Part shown: piece by piece, positions 9,718 to 20,898 of the stretch | Numbering within the stretch: the stretch's first letter is position 1 | How the letters are laid out: each line of letters begins with the position of its first letter | Source: Actinostola sp. cb2023 | Taxonomy: Eukaryota; Cnidaria; Anthozoa; Actiniaria; Actinostolidae | Assembly (NCBI GenBank): GCA_033675265.1 | Contig: JAUJYZ010000584.1 | Location: forward strand, 240,001-304,000 | Length of the DNA: 64,000 bases | Direction: 5' to 3' | The notes under the pieces: generated by a model | Database searches by the model: none | What the model saw: only the letters and a program-made list of their open reading frames with translations | What the model was told of the DNA's origin: nothing | Translations under genes and position numbers: made by a program

Positions 9718-10118
9718 GAACGGAGGGAGGAGGGAGGAGGGAGGAGGGAGGAGGGAGGGAGGAGGGAGGAGGGAGGAGGGAGGAGGGAGGAGGGAGGAGG
9801 AGGAGGGAGGAGGGAGGAGGGAGAGGAGGAGGAGAGGAGGAGGGAGGATGGAGGATGGATGGGGAGGAGGGAGGAGGGAGGGAGGAGGGAGGAGGGAGGG
9901 AAGGAAGGAGGAAAGGAAAATAGTAGGAAGCAAGGGAGCAAGGGAGCAAGGGAGCAAGGGAGCAAGGGAGCAAGGGAGCAAGGGAGCAAGGGAGCAAGGG
10001 AGCAAGGGAGCAAGGGAGCAAGGGAGCAAGGGAGCAAGGGAGCAAGGGAGCAAGGCAGCAAGGGAGCAAGGCAGCAAGGCAGCAAGGGAGCAAGGCAGCA
10101 AGGCAGCAAGGAAGTAAG
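9718..10118. repeat. GGGAGGA and 8-bp GCAAGGGA arrays
   Basis: Positions 9718-9920 are GGA-rich 7-10 bp units; 9929-10118 are about 23 copies of the 8-bp unit AGCAAGGG. The tract is purine-rich on plus and ends about 20 nt from the exon 33 donor. The frames of 80-170 codons here are spurious. Confidence 0.95.
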
Positions 10119-10137
10119 CAAGCTTAGCAAGACTAAC

Positions 10138-10316
10138 CTTTATTTGCTGCTGGTTTCAAGGAGAATGTTCGACATGGCGTTGCTGATACACTAGGATCGT
10201 GAAACAACTGTACGACTCTTTTTCTATCAACAAAGACCCAGAGCTCTTCGCCACCAGCAAACGCGAATTCTTCATTACCAGTGAATGTAAATGTTCCCTT
10301 AACTATTGTCGTAAAC
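10138..10316 (-). CDS. Exon 33: fibro-slime domain core
   Basis: A 179-nt exon, GTTCATAG acceptor, GTTAGTCTTG donor. It holds the signature FTFTGNEEFAFAGGEELWVF followed by VDRKRVVQL, the counterpart of the typical D-D-V-W-V-F-I-N-G-K-L-V-V motif. The usual acidic DD is EE and the glycine of NGK is replaced, so metal binding at the loop may differ. Confidence 0.85.
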
Positions 10317-10394
10317 CTATGAACAACAACATGAAGTTTATATTTTAATACACGTAGAGTTAGACACGAAATAGAGGGTGCCACAGACCAATGA

Positions 10395-10912
10395 TATGTT
10401 CATTCATTCTTTGTATTAATTTTTCGTTCACTCATTCGTTCATTCTTCGTTCATTCTTCGTTAGTTCGTATTCATTGTTCGTTAGTTCGTTCTTTGATAT
10501 GTTCAATAGTTTATACATCACTTCATACATTCGTTCACTCATTCGTTCATTGTTCGTTAGTTCGTATTCATTGTTCGTTCGTTCTTCGTTAGTTCGTTCA
10601 TTTGTTCGTATTCATTGTTCGTTCGTTCTTCGTTAGTTCGTTCATTTGTTCGTATTTTTTGTTCGTTCGTTCTTCGTTAGTTCGTTCATTTGTTCGTATT
10701 CATTGTTCGTTCGTTCTTCGTTAGTTCGTTCCTTTGTTCGTAAGTTCTTCGTTCGTTCTTCGTTAGTTCTCTCATTTGTTCGTTCGTTCTTCGTTCGTTC
10801 TTCGTTAGTTCATTCTTCGTTAGTTCGTATTCATTGTTCGTTCGTTCTTCGTTAGTTCGTTCATTTGTTCGTATTTATTGTTCGTTCGTTCGCCGGTTCT
10901 TCGTTCGTCAGT
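10395..10912. repeat. GTTCGTTCTTCGTTAGTTCG minisatellite
   Basis: Variable units of about 50 bp built from GTTCGTTC, TTCGTTAGTTCG and TTCATTTGTTCG. It ends about 20 nt from the exon 32 donor. Confidence 0.92.
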
Positions 10913-10928
10913 AAACTTATTATCTTAC

Positions 10929-11246
10929 CCATAATTCCTCAGGGCGTTTGTATAACAATCTCTCTGTCCCTCGGCCCCAAACCCTTTGCCGTCCACAGGA
11001 AAGAACTTGGGTTCATAATACCGGTATACCGAAGCTCCATTAGAGTCGATATCGCTGGTATTCTTGAGTTCAAGTATGTCATCGTATGGCTTATTACGAG
11101 AAGGATCGGAGCGGAACCAGCTTGAGAAGGAATCAGTCTTGGGCGTGACTGAGATAGCCAGCCAGCTACCATACGGCGAGGCGATGTAGGTGGGATCCTT
11201 GAAAGCGTTACGGTAGTTGAGCCCCACAAAATCAGTATCGGAGAAT
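10929..11246 (-). CDS. Exon 32: fibro-slime domain, central part
   Basis: The largest exon (318 nt), CCACCAG acceptor and GTAAGATA donor. It begins EFSDTDFVGLNYRNAF and contains SSWFRSDPSRNKPYDDILEL and YRYYEPKFFPVDGKGFG, ending TNALRNYG. The tryptophan-phenylalanine motif and the FFPVDGKGFG segment before NYG agree with fibro-slime domains, known from Dictyostelium prestalk proteins, bacterial surface proteins and some invertebrate proteins. The fold is PA14-like; its ligand is not known. Confidence 0.8.
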
Positions 11247-11331
11247 CTGGTGGAAGAATTGAAATTTCATTGACTGACTGATTGACTGACTGACGGACTG
11301 ACTAGTGACGGATTGATGGACTTGCACTCAC

Positions 11332-11392
11332 TCGAAATCATAATATGTGACATTTAAGTAGAAGTACGAGGGATTCATGGTGGTGGTTGGCG
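11332..11392 (-). CDS. Exon 31: start of fibro-slime domain
   Basis: A 61-nt exon, ATCTTCAG acceptor and GTGAGTGC donor. It encodes a short linker (PTTTMNPS) and the strand YFYLNVTYYDF, matching the usual V-T-Y-x-D-F opening of fibro-slime domains. Phase 1 in, phase 2 out. Confidence 0.75.
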
Positions 11393-11569
11393 CTGAAGAT
11401 GAAAGTAAATCAAAATAGTATTAAAATACAAGACAAAACGTTAATTGGTGGCATCAACACTTCATGATTTTCAATATTACCCATAATTCCTTGCGGTCTT
11501 GTCGCATAGGTTTGAGTGGTTTTAGCGACAACGTTATTGAAACAGCAGTATACACTATGGCTTACTCAC

Positions 11570-11729
11570 CATTCCCCTCCACAGTAGTCAAGGACGCCTC
11601 TTCACTCCTTGGCGTGGTTCTTGTAATGAGAATCCCCAGGGGTACCCCCACCTCTACAGTACCATTATACGCTAAGACAGTCATTTGTACATAGCATGTG
11701 TAGTCTGTACCAGCCTTTACATTATCACT
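11570..11729 (-). CDS. Exon 30: FN3 domain, second half
   Basis: A 160-nt exon starting SDNVKAGTDYTCYVQMTVLA and ending in VEGN, GTGAGTAAG donor. The AGTDYTCYVQ motif is the F strand of an FN3 fold and GVPLGILITRTTP the G strand. Its acceptor and first 69 bases (to LAYN) are repeated about 40 times upstream in the intron as the 104-bp array; only this copy runs on into further coding sequence and a good donor. Confidence 0.85.
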
Positions 11730-14700
11730 CTTCAACAATAACAAACAATACTATTGGTTATAGTTCTATTATACGCTAAGACAGTCATTTGTACATAGCA
11801 GCATGTGTAGTCTGTACCAGCCTTTACATTATCACTCTTCAACAATAACAAACAATACTATTGGTTATAGTTCTATTATACGCTAAGACAGTCATTTGTA
11901 CATAGCATGTGTAGTCTGTACCAGCCTTTACCTTATCACTCTTCAACAATAACAAACAATACTATTGGTTATAGTTCTATTATACACTAAGACAGTCATT
12001 TGTACATAGCATGTGTAGTCTGTACCAGCCTTTACATTATCACTCTTCAACAATAACAAACAATACTATTGGTTATAGTTCTATTATACGCTAAGACAGT
12101 CATTTGTACATAGCATGTGTAGTCTGTACCAGCCTTTACCTTATCACTCTTCAACAATAACAAACAATACTATTGGTTATAGTTCTATTATACACTAAGA
12201 CAGTCATTTGTACATAGCATGTGTAGTCTGTACCAGCCTTTACATTATCACTCTTAACAATAACAAACAATACTATTGGTTATAGTTCTATTATACGCTA
12301 AAGACAGTCATTTGTACATAGCATGTGTAGTCTGTACCAGCCTTTACATTATCACTCTTAACAATAACAAACAATACTATTGGTTATAGTTCTATTATAC
12401 GCTAAGACAGTCATTTGTACATAGCATGTGTAGTCTGTACCAGCCTTTTATCACTCTTCAACAATAACAAACAATACTATTGGTTATAGTTCTATTATAC
12501 ACTAAGACAGTCATTTGTACATAGCATGTGTAGTCTGTACCAGCCTTTACATTATCACTCTTCAACAATAACAAACAATACTATTGGTTATAGTTCTATT
12601 ATACGCTAAGACAGTCATTTGTACATAGCATGTGTAGTCTGTACCAGCCTTTACATTATCACTCTTCAACAATAACAAACAATACTATTGGTTATAGTTC
12701 TATTATACACTAAGACAGTCATTTGTACATAGCATGTGTAGTCTGTACCAGCCTTTACATTATCACTCTTCAACAATAACAAACAATACTATTGGTTATA
12801 GTTCTATTATACGCTAAGACAGTCATTTGTACATAGCATGTGTAGTCTGTACCAGCCTTTACATTATCACTCTTCAACAACAAACAAACAATACTATTGG
12901 TTATAGTTCTATTATACGCTAAGACAGTCATTTGTACATAGCATGTGTAGTCTGTACCAGCCTTTACATTATCACTCTTAACAATAACAAACAATACTAT
13001 TGGTTATAGTTCTATTATACGCTAAGACAGTCATTTGTACATAGCATGTGTAGTCTGTACCAGCCTTTACATTATCACTCTTCAACAATAACAAACAATA
13101 CTATTGGTTATAGTTCTATTATACGCTAAGACAGTCATTTGTACATAGCATGTGTAGTCTGTACCAGCCTTTACATTATCACTCTTAACAATAACAAACA
13201 TTAACATCAATATATTGGTTACAGTTCTATTATACGTGAAGACTAGTCAGTTTGTACAACCGAGCGGGCTGCAAACACATTTACCGCCCTGCTTCTGACC
13301 AGCCTGAGAATGGATTGCGATTGCTGACTCAATCAGATTTAGTGAGGAAGCCACTCAATACTATTGGCGATAGTCATCTAATTCTGACAGTTAAAAGACA
13401 GTTTTTGTACATAGCATGTGTAGTCTGTGGCAGAAATTTACATTATCACTCTTAACAAAGTTAATCTACAGGAACAATACTATTGGTTACAGTTCTATTA
13501 CCAAAACGCGACTAAGACAGTCATTTGTACATAGCATGTGTAGTCTGTACCAGCCTTTACCTTATCACTCTTCAACAATAACGAAACTAAACAATACTAT
13601 TGGTTATAGTTCTACATATACACTAAGACAGTCATTTGTACATAGCATGTCCTTGGCTAGTCTGTACACAACACACCAGCCTGCACCCATTATCAGCCAC
13701 TCTTCAACGAATAACAAACAATACTATTGGTTACAGTTCTATTATACGCTAAGACAGTCATTTGTACATAGCATGTGTAGTCTGTACCAGCCTTTACATT
13801 ATCACTCTTCAACAATAACAAACAATACTATTGGTTATAGTTCTATTATACACTAAGACAGTCATTTGTACATAGCATGTGTAGTCTGCACCAGCCTTTA
13901 CATTATCACTCTTAACAATAACAAACAATACTATTGGTTTTAGTTCTATTACACACTAAGACAGTCATTTGTACATAGCATGTGTAGTCTGTACCAGCCT
14001 TTACATTATCACTCTTAACAATAACAAACAATACTATTGGTTATAGTTCTATTATACGCTAAGACAGTCATTTGTACATAGCATGTGTAGTCTGTACCAG
14101 CCTTTACATTATCACTCTTCAACAATAACAAACAATACTATTGGTTACAGTTCTATTATACGCTAAGACAGTCATTTGTACATAGCATGTGTAGTCTGTA
14201 CCAGCCTTTACATTATCACTCTTCAACAATAACAAACAATACTATTGGTTATAGTTCTATTATACGCTAAGACAGTCATTTGTACATAGCATGTGTAGTC
14301 TGTACCAGCCTTTACATTATCACTCTTCAACAATAACAAACAATACTATTGGTTATAGTTCTATTATACGCTAAGACAGTCATTTGTACATAGCATGTGT
14401 AGTCTGTACCAGCCTTTACCTTATCACTCTTCAACAATAACAAACAATACTATTGGTTATAGTTCTATTATACGCTAAGACAGTCATTTGTACATAGCAT
14501 GTGTAGTCTGTACCAGCCTTTACATTATCACTCTTCAACAATAAAAAACAATACTATTGGTTATAGTTCTATTATACGCTAAGACAGTCATTTGTACATA
14601 GCATGTGTAGTCTGTACCAGCCTTTACCTTATCACTCTTCAACAATAACAAACAATACTATTGGTTATAGTTCTATTATACGCTAAGACAGTCATTTGTA

Positions 14701-15062
14701 CATAGCATGTGTAGTCTGTACCAGCCTTTACATTATCACTCTTCAACAATAACAAACAATACTATTGGTTGGAAGCGATCGTATTGCTTGATATCAATAG
14801 ACGTCATTTCCGGTCACTCTTCAACAATAACAAACAATACTATTGGTTACAGTTCTATTATACGCTAAGACAGTCATTTGTACATAGCATGTGTAGTCTG
14901 TACCAGCCTTTACATTATCACTCTTAACAATAACAAACAATACTATTGGTTATAGTTCTATTATACGCTAAGACAGTCATTTGTACATAGCATGTGTAGT
15001 CTGTACCAGCCTTTACATTATCACTCTTAACAATAACAAACAATACTATTGGTTACAGTTCT
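11730..15062. repeat. 104-bp exon-containing array, left part (about 32 copies)
   Basis: Each 104-bp unit contains, on minus, an acceptor (TTATTGTTGAAG) and the first 69 bases of FN3 exon 30 (SDNVKAG to MTVLAYN), followed by non-coding ACTATAACCAATAGTATTG. 104 is not a multiple of three, so the units do not form one frame. Most units are nearly identical; 13200-13720 is irregular, with short scattered insertions. Confidence 0.95.
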
Positions 15063-15067
15063 ATTAT
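15063..15067. repeat. Target-site duplication ATTAT (left)
   Basis: Identical to 19530-19534. The uninterrupted 104-bp units read TTCTATTATACGC, which is the sequence obtained if the element and one ATTAT are removed. Confidence 0.95.
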
Positions 15068-15214
15068 TGTTACATCCGATGGCCTATGTTAACTAACTAA
15101 ATAGAAGATTGAACACGACTCGATGAACTCATGGTATCTTTACTAATCGGTCGCCATCTTGGTTCCTTAACCATCATGCCTTGCGGCATAACACAGGGAA
15201 CCCAATACACTACA
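15068..15214 (-). repeat. 3' LTR of the retrotransposon
   Basis: 147 bp, starting TGTTACATCCGATGGCCTAT on plus and ending CACTACA. It differs from the other LTR at one base (CATGGTATC here against CATGTTATC). Confidence 0.96.
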
Positions 15215-15229
15215 TCTCTTCCCTTCTTA
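15215..15229 (-). promoter_or_regulatory. Polypurine tract
   Basis: On minus, AAGAAGGGAAGAGA directly precedes the 3' LTR, the standard position for plus-strand DNA priming. Confidence 0.8.
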
Positions 15230-15329
15230 GATACTAACTAGGTACAACAATTGTAATGTTCAAGTGTCCATAAATCTATAGTAACAATATGTCCAAACAA
15301 TAACAAAGTGCTATAACATGCACTAATGT

Positions 15330-15570
15330 CTATGCTTTTGTAACAACATAGTCATCTAGTCTTGATGGTAGTCTTCTTGTCCGTGGAGGCCTTGGTGTGT
15401 AGGGTTGCTTGATTTCCTCTGCTCCACTTGGTTGTTGGCTACTCGTTGTTTCTTCAGTTCCTTCATCACTTCCATTATTGCCTTCTGCAGTCCTTTCAGT
15501 TGCTTGAGAGACAAATTTCTTTACATGACTAGAGTTCCTAGAATATTGTGCTCCATCGGGACTCTCTCCA
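15330..15570 (-). pseudogene. C-terminal tail of integrase in a shifted frame
   Basis: Another frame is open from about 15570 to a stop at 15330-15332. It contains NSSHVKKF and near the end PRPPRTRRLPSRLDDYV, the basic tail usual in this type of element. It is separated from the main integrase frame by a small indel in a GA repeat. Confidence 0.7.
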
Positions 15571-17050
15571 CCAGCATGCTGTTCCCGGTCTTGCTAACGA
15601 CTCTGTATGGCTCTGGGTTGAAAGTAGTTGTGAGTTTGTTCTCCTTCTCCTGTTTGACCAGTACTCTATCTCCTATATTAACATCTGAGTATGTGGCCCC
15701 GCGCTTCACATCAGCATACTCCTTGTATCTAGCCTTTTGTTCTGCATCTCTGTCTCGTACTCCTTGTTCAACATGTATATCACTCAGCTGTGGCAGACGG
15801 GTACGAATTTTCCGTCCAAATAGCAGCTCGGCTGGGCTGACTCCTGTGGTTGGATGTGGTAGTCCTCTGTATGCCGTCAAGTATGTGTTGAGCTCTTTCC
15901 TCCAATCCTTCTTCTCTGCATGGGCAATCTTCAGTCTCTTCAGAATGGAGCGGTTCTGGCGTTCCACTTCACCATTGGCTTGAGGCCACTTGGCTGTGGT
16001 TTTATGGTGTCGAATTCCTTCTTGCTCCATGTATGCTGCAAACTCTAATGCCACAAACTGTGGTCCATTGTCTGATGTCAGGCTCTCGGGCAGTCCATGT
16101 CGTGAGAACATTTCCTCCAGACTTGCGATAACCTTTGCTGTAACGGTAGACCTCAGGACATCTATTTCGTAGTAACGACTATAATAGTCGACTACCACCA
16201 AGATGGATTCACCCGATGGGAGGGGTCCCAGTAAATCAACCGCCAGGTCTCTCCATGGTCCAGCAGGTAGGTCTGTACTTGTAACAGGTTCCGGGGGGTC
16301 AGGACGGCTGACAAGTTTACATCCGTGACATGCTTTGCAGTATTTTTCCACGTCCCTTTCCATTCCCGGCCACCATACCTTACTGCGTAGTTTCTGCTTG
16401 GTGCCTACGATGCCCAGGTGACCTTCATGGGCTAGTGCCAGCAGCCTTGGTCTGAGTTTCATTGGTGCAACAATCCTCGTTCCTCTAAGCACAAGATGTC
16501 CAATGGTACACAGCTCACTGCTCACTGGGATATACTGCTTGTAGGTCAACTGCTCCCATCGCACTCCCTCTATGCACTTCCTGACTTCGCTAAGCTCTTC
16601 ATCCGTCGCTGAGGCCTCTTCCACTTCTCGGGTTGTCATGGCTCTAGGGGTTGCAGACACTGCTACAAATCTCACATATTCTTCCGCCTTTGTAGCATAA
16701 TTGCCTTTGGCTCCACTCTCGACCACTAGTCTCGAGAGTGAATCTGCAATGTTCTGTGCTCCAGGCTTGTACTTCACTTTAAAGTTGTAGGGTTGCATCC
16801 TCAATACCCACCTTTCAATGCGTGCACATGGCTTAGACTTGATTCCATAAATGACCTCTAGTGGTTTGTGGTCTGTGATGAGTTCAAATGGGACTCCATA
16901 TACGTATGGGTGGAACTTCTCACATGCCCACACAAGGGCTAAAGCTTCTTTTTCTGTCTGTGAGTACCGCCTTTCTGTGTCGCTGAGGCTGCGGCTTGCG
17001 TAGCTGATGACTCTGGGTCCATCCTTCTGATGTTGGGTTAGGATAGCTAG
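15521..17050 (-). pseudogene. RNase H-integrase frame of the retrotransposon
   Basis: In a different frame from RT, this region holds the rest of RNase H (ISYASRSLSDTERRYSQTEK), a linker, the integrase zinc-binding H-H-C-C region (HEGHLGIVGTKQK to CKACHGC), the catalytic core with DLLGPLP, TSDNGPQF and GEVERQNR (the D, D, E residues), and the C-terminal LLFGRKIRTRLP segment. The frame is cut by a second shift near 15561-15570, ending at a stop at 15521. Confidence 0.9.
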
Positions 17051-19321
17051 CACCCAAGCCGACAGGGCTCGCGTCTGCAACTACCTGTGTAGGAGCGTCC
17101 TTGTCAAAGTAACCCAAGGTTTCTGCACTGGATAGGCGTCGTTTTAGTTCTTCAAATGCCTGCTTCTGCTCCATGCCAAACTCGAACTGCGTCCCTTGTT
17201 TTGTCAGGTGTCTCAATGGTTCAGATACTGTCGCCAGATCAGGTATGAAGCATCCACAGTAGTTGACCAGGCCCAGGAAGCTCCGCACTTCAGATGCTGT
17301 TTGTGGCTCCCTTGCTTCAGTCACTGCTCTTACTTTCTCGGTAGCGCAGCTTACTCCTTTCTCAGATAGCACCATTCCGACAAATGTGAGTTTATCCATG
17401 CTGAACTGGTACTTTGCAGCGTTGAGGGTCAATCCACATTCCCCTAGTCTCTTGACAACTTTCTCCAATCGCTTGTCATGTTCTGCTTGGTCCTCTCCGT
17501 GCACGATGATGTCGTCAGAGATGTTCTCTTGTCCATCAATACCAGCCAGCGTTGTCTGGATCTCATGCTGGTATTGTTCGGAAGCTGAACTCATCCCAAA
17601 CAACAGTCTTTTGTATCGGAAGAGTCCACAGTGCGTCACAAACGTTGTTATCTCTCTCGAGTCAGGGGTCAGCTCTAGCTGGTGATACCCCCACTTCAGA
17701 TCCAGCTTGCTGAAGACCTTGCTGCCATTCATGTCTTGTGTAATCTCATCCACAGTAGGAATGGGGTGTCTCTCTCTCAGTATTGCCTCATTGGCCCTGC
17801 GCATGTCGATACAAAGTCGGATGTCACCATTTGGTTTTGGTACCACTACGACAGGGTTGACCCAAGAGGTGGGGCCTGCTACAGGTTCAATAATGTCCAT
17901 GTCGATGAGCTCCTTTATTTTCTCCTCTACTTTGGATCTCAGACTAAATGGTGTCCTCCTGATCGGCTGTGCCACAGGCTTCACGTTGGGATCAATATGT
18001 AGCTGTACTGCACGACCTTTGAGCATGCCAACACCTCTGAAGACTTCTGGGTATTTCTCCTGTATAGTCTCACCAATGGGTTGGAGTCTCTCATCCACAG
18101 CTGAAATGTCTACTCCTACCTTTAGAACTCCAAGTCTCACAGCTGTCGCTCTTCCCAGTAGAGATTCTCCTCTGCCATCAATCACACAGAATTCTCCCTC
18201 CGTACTGTTGTTTCCAGCCATGACCCTGCAGGTGAAAGTTCCAATCACTCTTAAGGGTTTCTCAGAGCCGTAGGTGTAGAGCTTTCTGTTTGAGCGTGCC
18301 GACTCACACTTGATCTTGTTCCTCTTCAACCACTCCCATGTCTGTCTATCTAGGATATTGGCACTTGCTCCGGAGTCGAAAATCATACTTATCTCGCATC
18401 CACCAACTATCACAGGGATTTTCTCTTGTTTGTTATCACACACACTGAAAGCATAGGCTTCTTCTTCATCGGTCTGTACTGCATTGGACGTGTTCCTGTT
18501 AGGTTTCTTGTCTTGGTTGCCATGGGAACGGCTGCTGCTTGACCTTGACTTGCACTGTGAGGCAAAATGGTCTCTTCCCCCACACTCCCGGCAGGTCTTT
18601 CCCCTTGCTGGGCAGGATGGGTCTCGTCCGTAGTGTCCAGTTCCTCCACATCTGTAACACCTGTTGTTTCCCCTTTTGTAGCGATCTCCTCTCTTGGGGT
18701 TCTCATGTATCCTGTTGATCTCATTTGTTGTCGTCTCTTTGGCCGTTTTTGGCACTGACATAGCCTCCATTTGTTTCTCGACCTTCTCACATTGTTGTGC
18801 GATATCTAAGGTGCGTTTAAGAGTTAGTTCCTTATCCTCTTCCAACAGTCGCCTGCGGAGATATTCGGATCTGCACTTCTGTAGTACTTCGTCTCTGATA
18901 TGGTTATCAGTGTCCTCCCCATAGTTGCAATCTTTAGCGCCTCTTCTCAGACGCGTTACGCATTGTAAGATTGTTTCATTTTCCTGCTGATTTATCTGTT
19001 TAAAAGCATGTCTGGCGTATGCAGAATTAACTTGTGGTCGAAAGTGGGCGTTGAGAGCGTCGACTGCTGCTTTGTAGTCGCTGTCAGCTCCAGTATCTGC
19101 AAGTGTATAGAATACGTCTTGTGTATCTGGGCCAGCGTAATGAAGTAGCTGTGCTCGTCTTCTTTGCTTATTTTTGTCAGAATCATCTGTGATAAATAAT
19201 CCTTGTGCATCTGCGAACAATTCAAATGATTTTAACCACCTTGTCCAGCGTGTACCGAGCGTCGATGCATCACCGTAGCAATCAAATTTTCCGATGATAT
19301 TTTTTCCGTTTCTGTTGACAT
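16920..19321 (-). pseudogene. Gag-protease-RT frame of the retrotransposon
   Basis: The open frame from about 19299 to 16920 shows a gag region, two zinc knuckles (CYRCGGTGHYGRDPSC and CRECGGRDHFASQC), the protease motif FDSGASANI, and reverse transcriptase with KLDLKWGYHQLEL, LLFGMSSAS and ISDDIIVHG. The catalytic box is ISDD rather than Y-x-DD, as in some other animal Ty3/gypsy lineages, so it need not be a defect. The likely start ATG at 19319-19321 is out of frame with gag because of the T run at 19300-19305. RNase H begins (VVADASPVGLGA) but the frame shifts near 17041-17052, so the last residues of this frame are not native. Confidence 0.9.
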
Positions 19322-19363
19322 TTTGTACAAAATACCGTTTTCAGATTACTCTTAAACTATTTG

Positions 19364-19381
19364 GGATTATCCTCGTCGCCA
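19364..19381 (-). promoter_or_regulatory. Putative primer binding site
   Basis: On minus, one base after the 5' LTR, the sequence is TGGCGACGAGGATAATCC. TGG at the start fits pairing with a tRNA CCA end. I could not assign the tRNA. Confidence 0.6.
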
Positions 19382-19382
19382 G

Positions 19383-19529
19383 TGTTACATCCGATGGCCT
19401 ATGTTAACTAACTAAATAGAAGATTGAACACGACTCGATGAACTCATGTTATCTTTACTAATCGGTCGCCATCTTGGTTCCTTAACCATCATGCCTTGCG
19501 GCATAACACAGGGAACCCAATACACTACA
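19383..19529 (-). repeat. 5' LTR of the retrotransposon
   Basis: 147 bp, upstream relative to the minus-strand coding regions. It would carry promoter and polyadenylation signals; none is obvious by eye. Confidence 0.96.
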
Positions 19530-19534
19530 ATTAT
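19530..19534. repeat. Target-site duplication ATTAT (right)
   Basis: Pairs with 15063-15067. Five base pairs is typical of Ty3/gypsy integrase. Confidence 0.95.
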
Positions 19535-20561
19535 ACGCTAAGACAGTCATTTGTACATAGCATGTGTAGTCTGTACCAGCCTTTACATTATCACTCTTCA
19601 ACAATAACAAACAATACTATTGGTTATAGTTCTATTATACGCTAAGACAGTCATTTGTACATAGCATGTGTAGTCTGTACCAGCCTTTACATTATCACTC
19701 TTCAACAATAACAAACAATACTATTGGTTACAGTTCTATTACACACTAAGACAGTCATTTGTACATAGCATGTGTAGTCTGTACCAGCCTTTACATTATC
19801 ACTCTTAACAATAACAAACAATACTATTGGTTACAGTTCTATTATACGCTAAGACAGTCATTTGTACATAGCATGTGTAGTCTGTACCAGCCTTTACATT
19901 ATCACTCTTCAACAATAACAAACAATACTATTGGTTATAGTTCTATTATACGCTAAGACAGTCATTTGTACATAGCATGTGTAGTCTGTACCAGCCTTTA
20001 CATTATCACTCTTCAACAATAACAAACAATACTATTGGTTACAGTTCTATTATACGCTAAGACAGTCATTTGTACATAGCATGTGTAGTCTGTACCAGCC
20101 TTTACATCATCACTCTTCAACAATAACAAACAATACTATTGGTTATAGTTCTATTATACGCTAAGACAGTCATTTGTACATAGCATGTGTAGTCTGTACC
20201 AGCCTTTACCTTATCACTCTTCAACAATAACAAACAATACTATTGGTTATAGTTCTATTATACGCTAAGACAGTCATTTGTACATAGCATGTGTAGTCTG
20301 TACCAGCCTTTACATTATCACTCTTCAACAATAACAAACAATACTATTGGTTATAGTTCTATTATACGCTAAGACAGTCATTTGTACATAGCATGTGTAG
20401 TCTGTACCAGCCTTTACCTTATCACTCTTCAACAATAACAAACAATACTATTGGTTATAGTTCTATTATACGCTAAGACAGTCATTTGTACATAGCATGT
20501 GTAGTCTGTACCAGCCTTTACATTATCACTCTTCAACAATAACAAACAATACTATTGGTTG
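19535..20561. repeat. 104-bp exon-containing array, right part (about 10 copies)
   Basis: The array continues after the retrotransposon. It ends at GGTTGGAAGCGATCGTATTG (from 20558), a boundary sequence that also appears once inside the left part at 14767-14813. Confidence 0.95.
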
Positions 20562-20700
20562 GAAGCGATCGTATTGCTTGATATCAATAGACGTCATTTC
20601 CGGTCACGTGAGGAATTTTCATCAGCTGAATAGGCCATATACACTAACGGGTCACGTGACCCAACCCTCTCAAATCAAGCAGCAGTGTCAAAATGAACTC
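20562..20700. repeat. Array boundary block, dispersed copy
   Basis: GCTTGATATCAATAGACGTC with ATTTCCGGTCACGTG and CATCAGCTGAA. A diverged copy occurs at 21205-21262 and a short one at 14771-14813. Confidence 0.7.
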
Positions 20701-20711
20701 CAGAAATGAAA

Positions 20712-20898
20712 AGAGCAACTCGATACTGTCACGCAAGGTGGCAAACTGTCACGCAAGATGACAAACTGTCACGCAAGGTGGCAAACTGTCGCGCAAGATA
20801 ACAAACTGTCACGCAAGATGACAAACTGTCACGCAATGTGGCAAACTGTCACGCAAGATGACAAACTGTCACGCATGGTGGCAAACTGTCACGCTTAC
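20712..20898. repeat. 20-bp minisatellite ending at the exon 29 donor
   Basis: About nine copies of AACTGTCACGCAAGATGACA. The last copy runs into the donor (GTCACGCTTAC), so the GTGACAG that follows the real donor is the repeat unit. Confidence 0.92.

Larger units (their letters stand above)
15068..19529 (-). mobile_element. Ty3/gypsy-type LTR retrotransposon, 4462 bp
   Basis: It has two 147-bp LTRs with TG...CA ends, a 5-bp target duplication ATTAT, a primer-binding-site-like TGGCGACGAGGA beside the 5' LTR, a purine tract beside the 3' LTR and gag, protease, RT, RNase H and integrase coding regions in Ty3/gypsy order. The LTRs differ at one of 147 positions, so the insertion is recent. It landed inside one unit of the 104-bp array. 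The coding region is broken in three places, so this copy as assembled cannot make the full product. Confidence 0.97.

Noticed and set aside
12770..12994. Frame joining two KSDNVKAGTDYTCYVQ segments as a possible tandem FN3 exon
   Set aside because: It arises where a unit length happens to keep frame; the segments lack the rest of an FN3 fold and no donor follows. It belongs to the 104-bp array.
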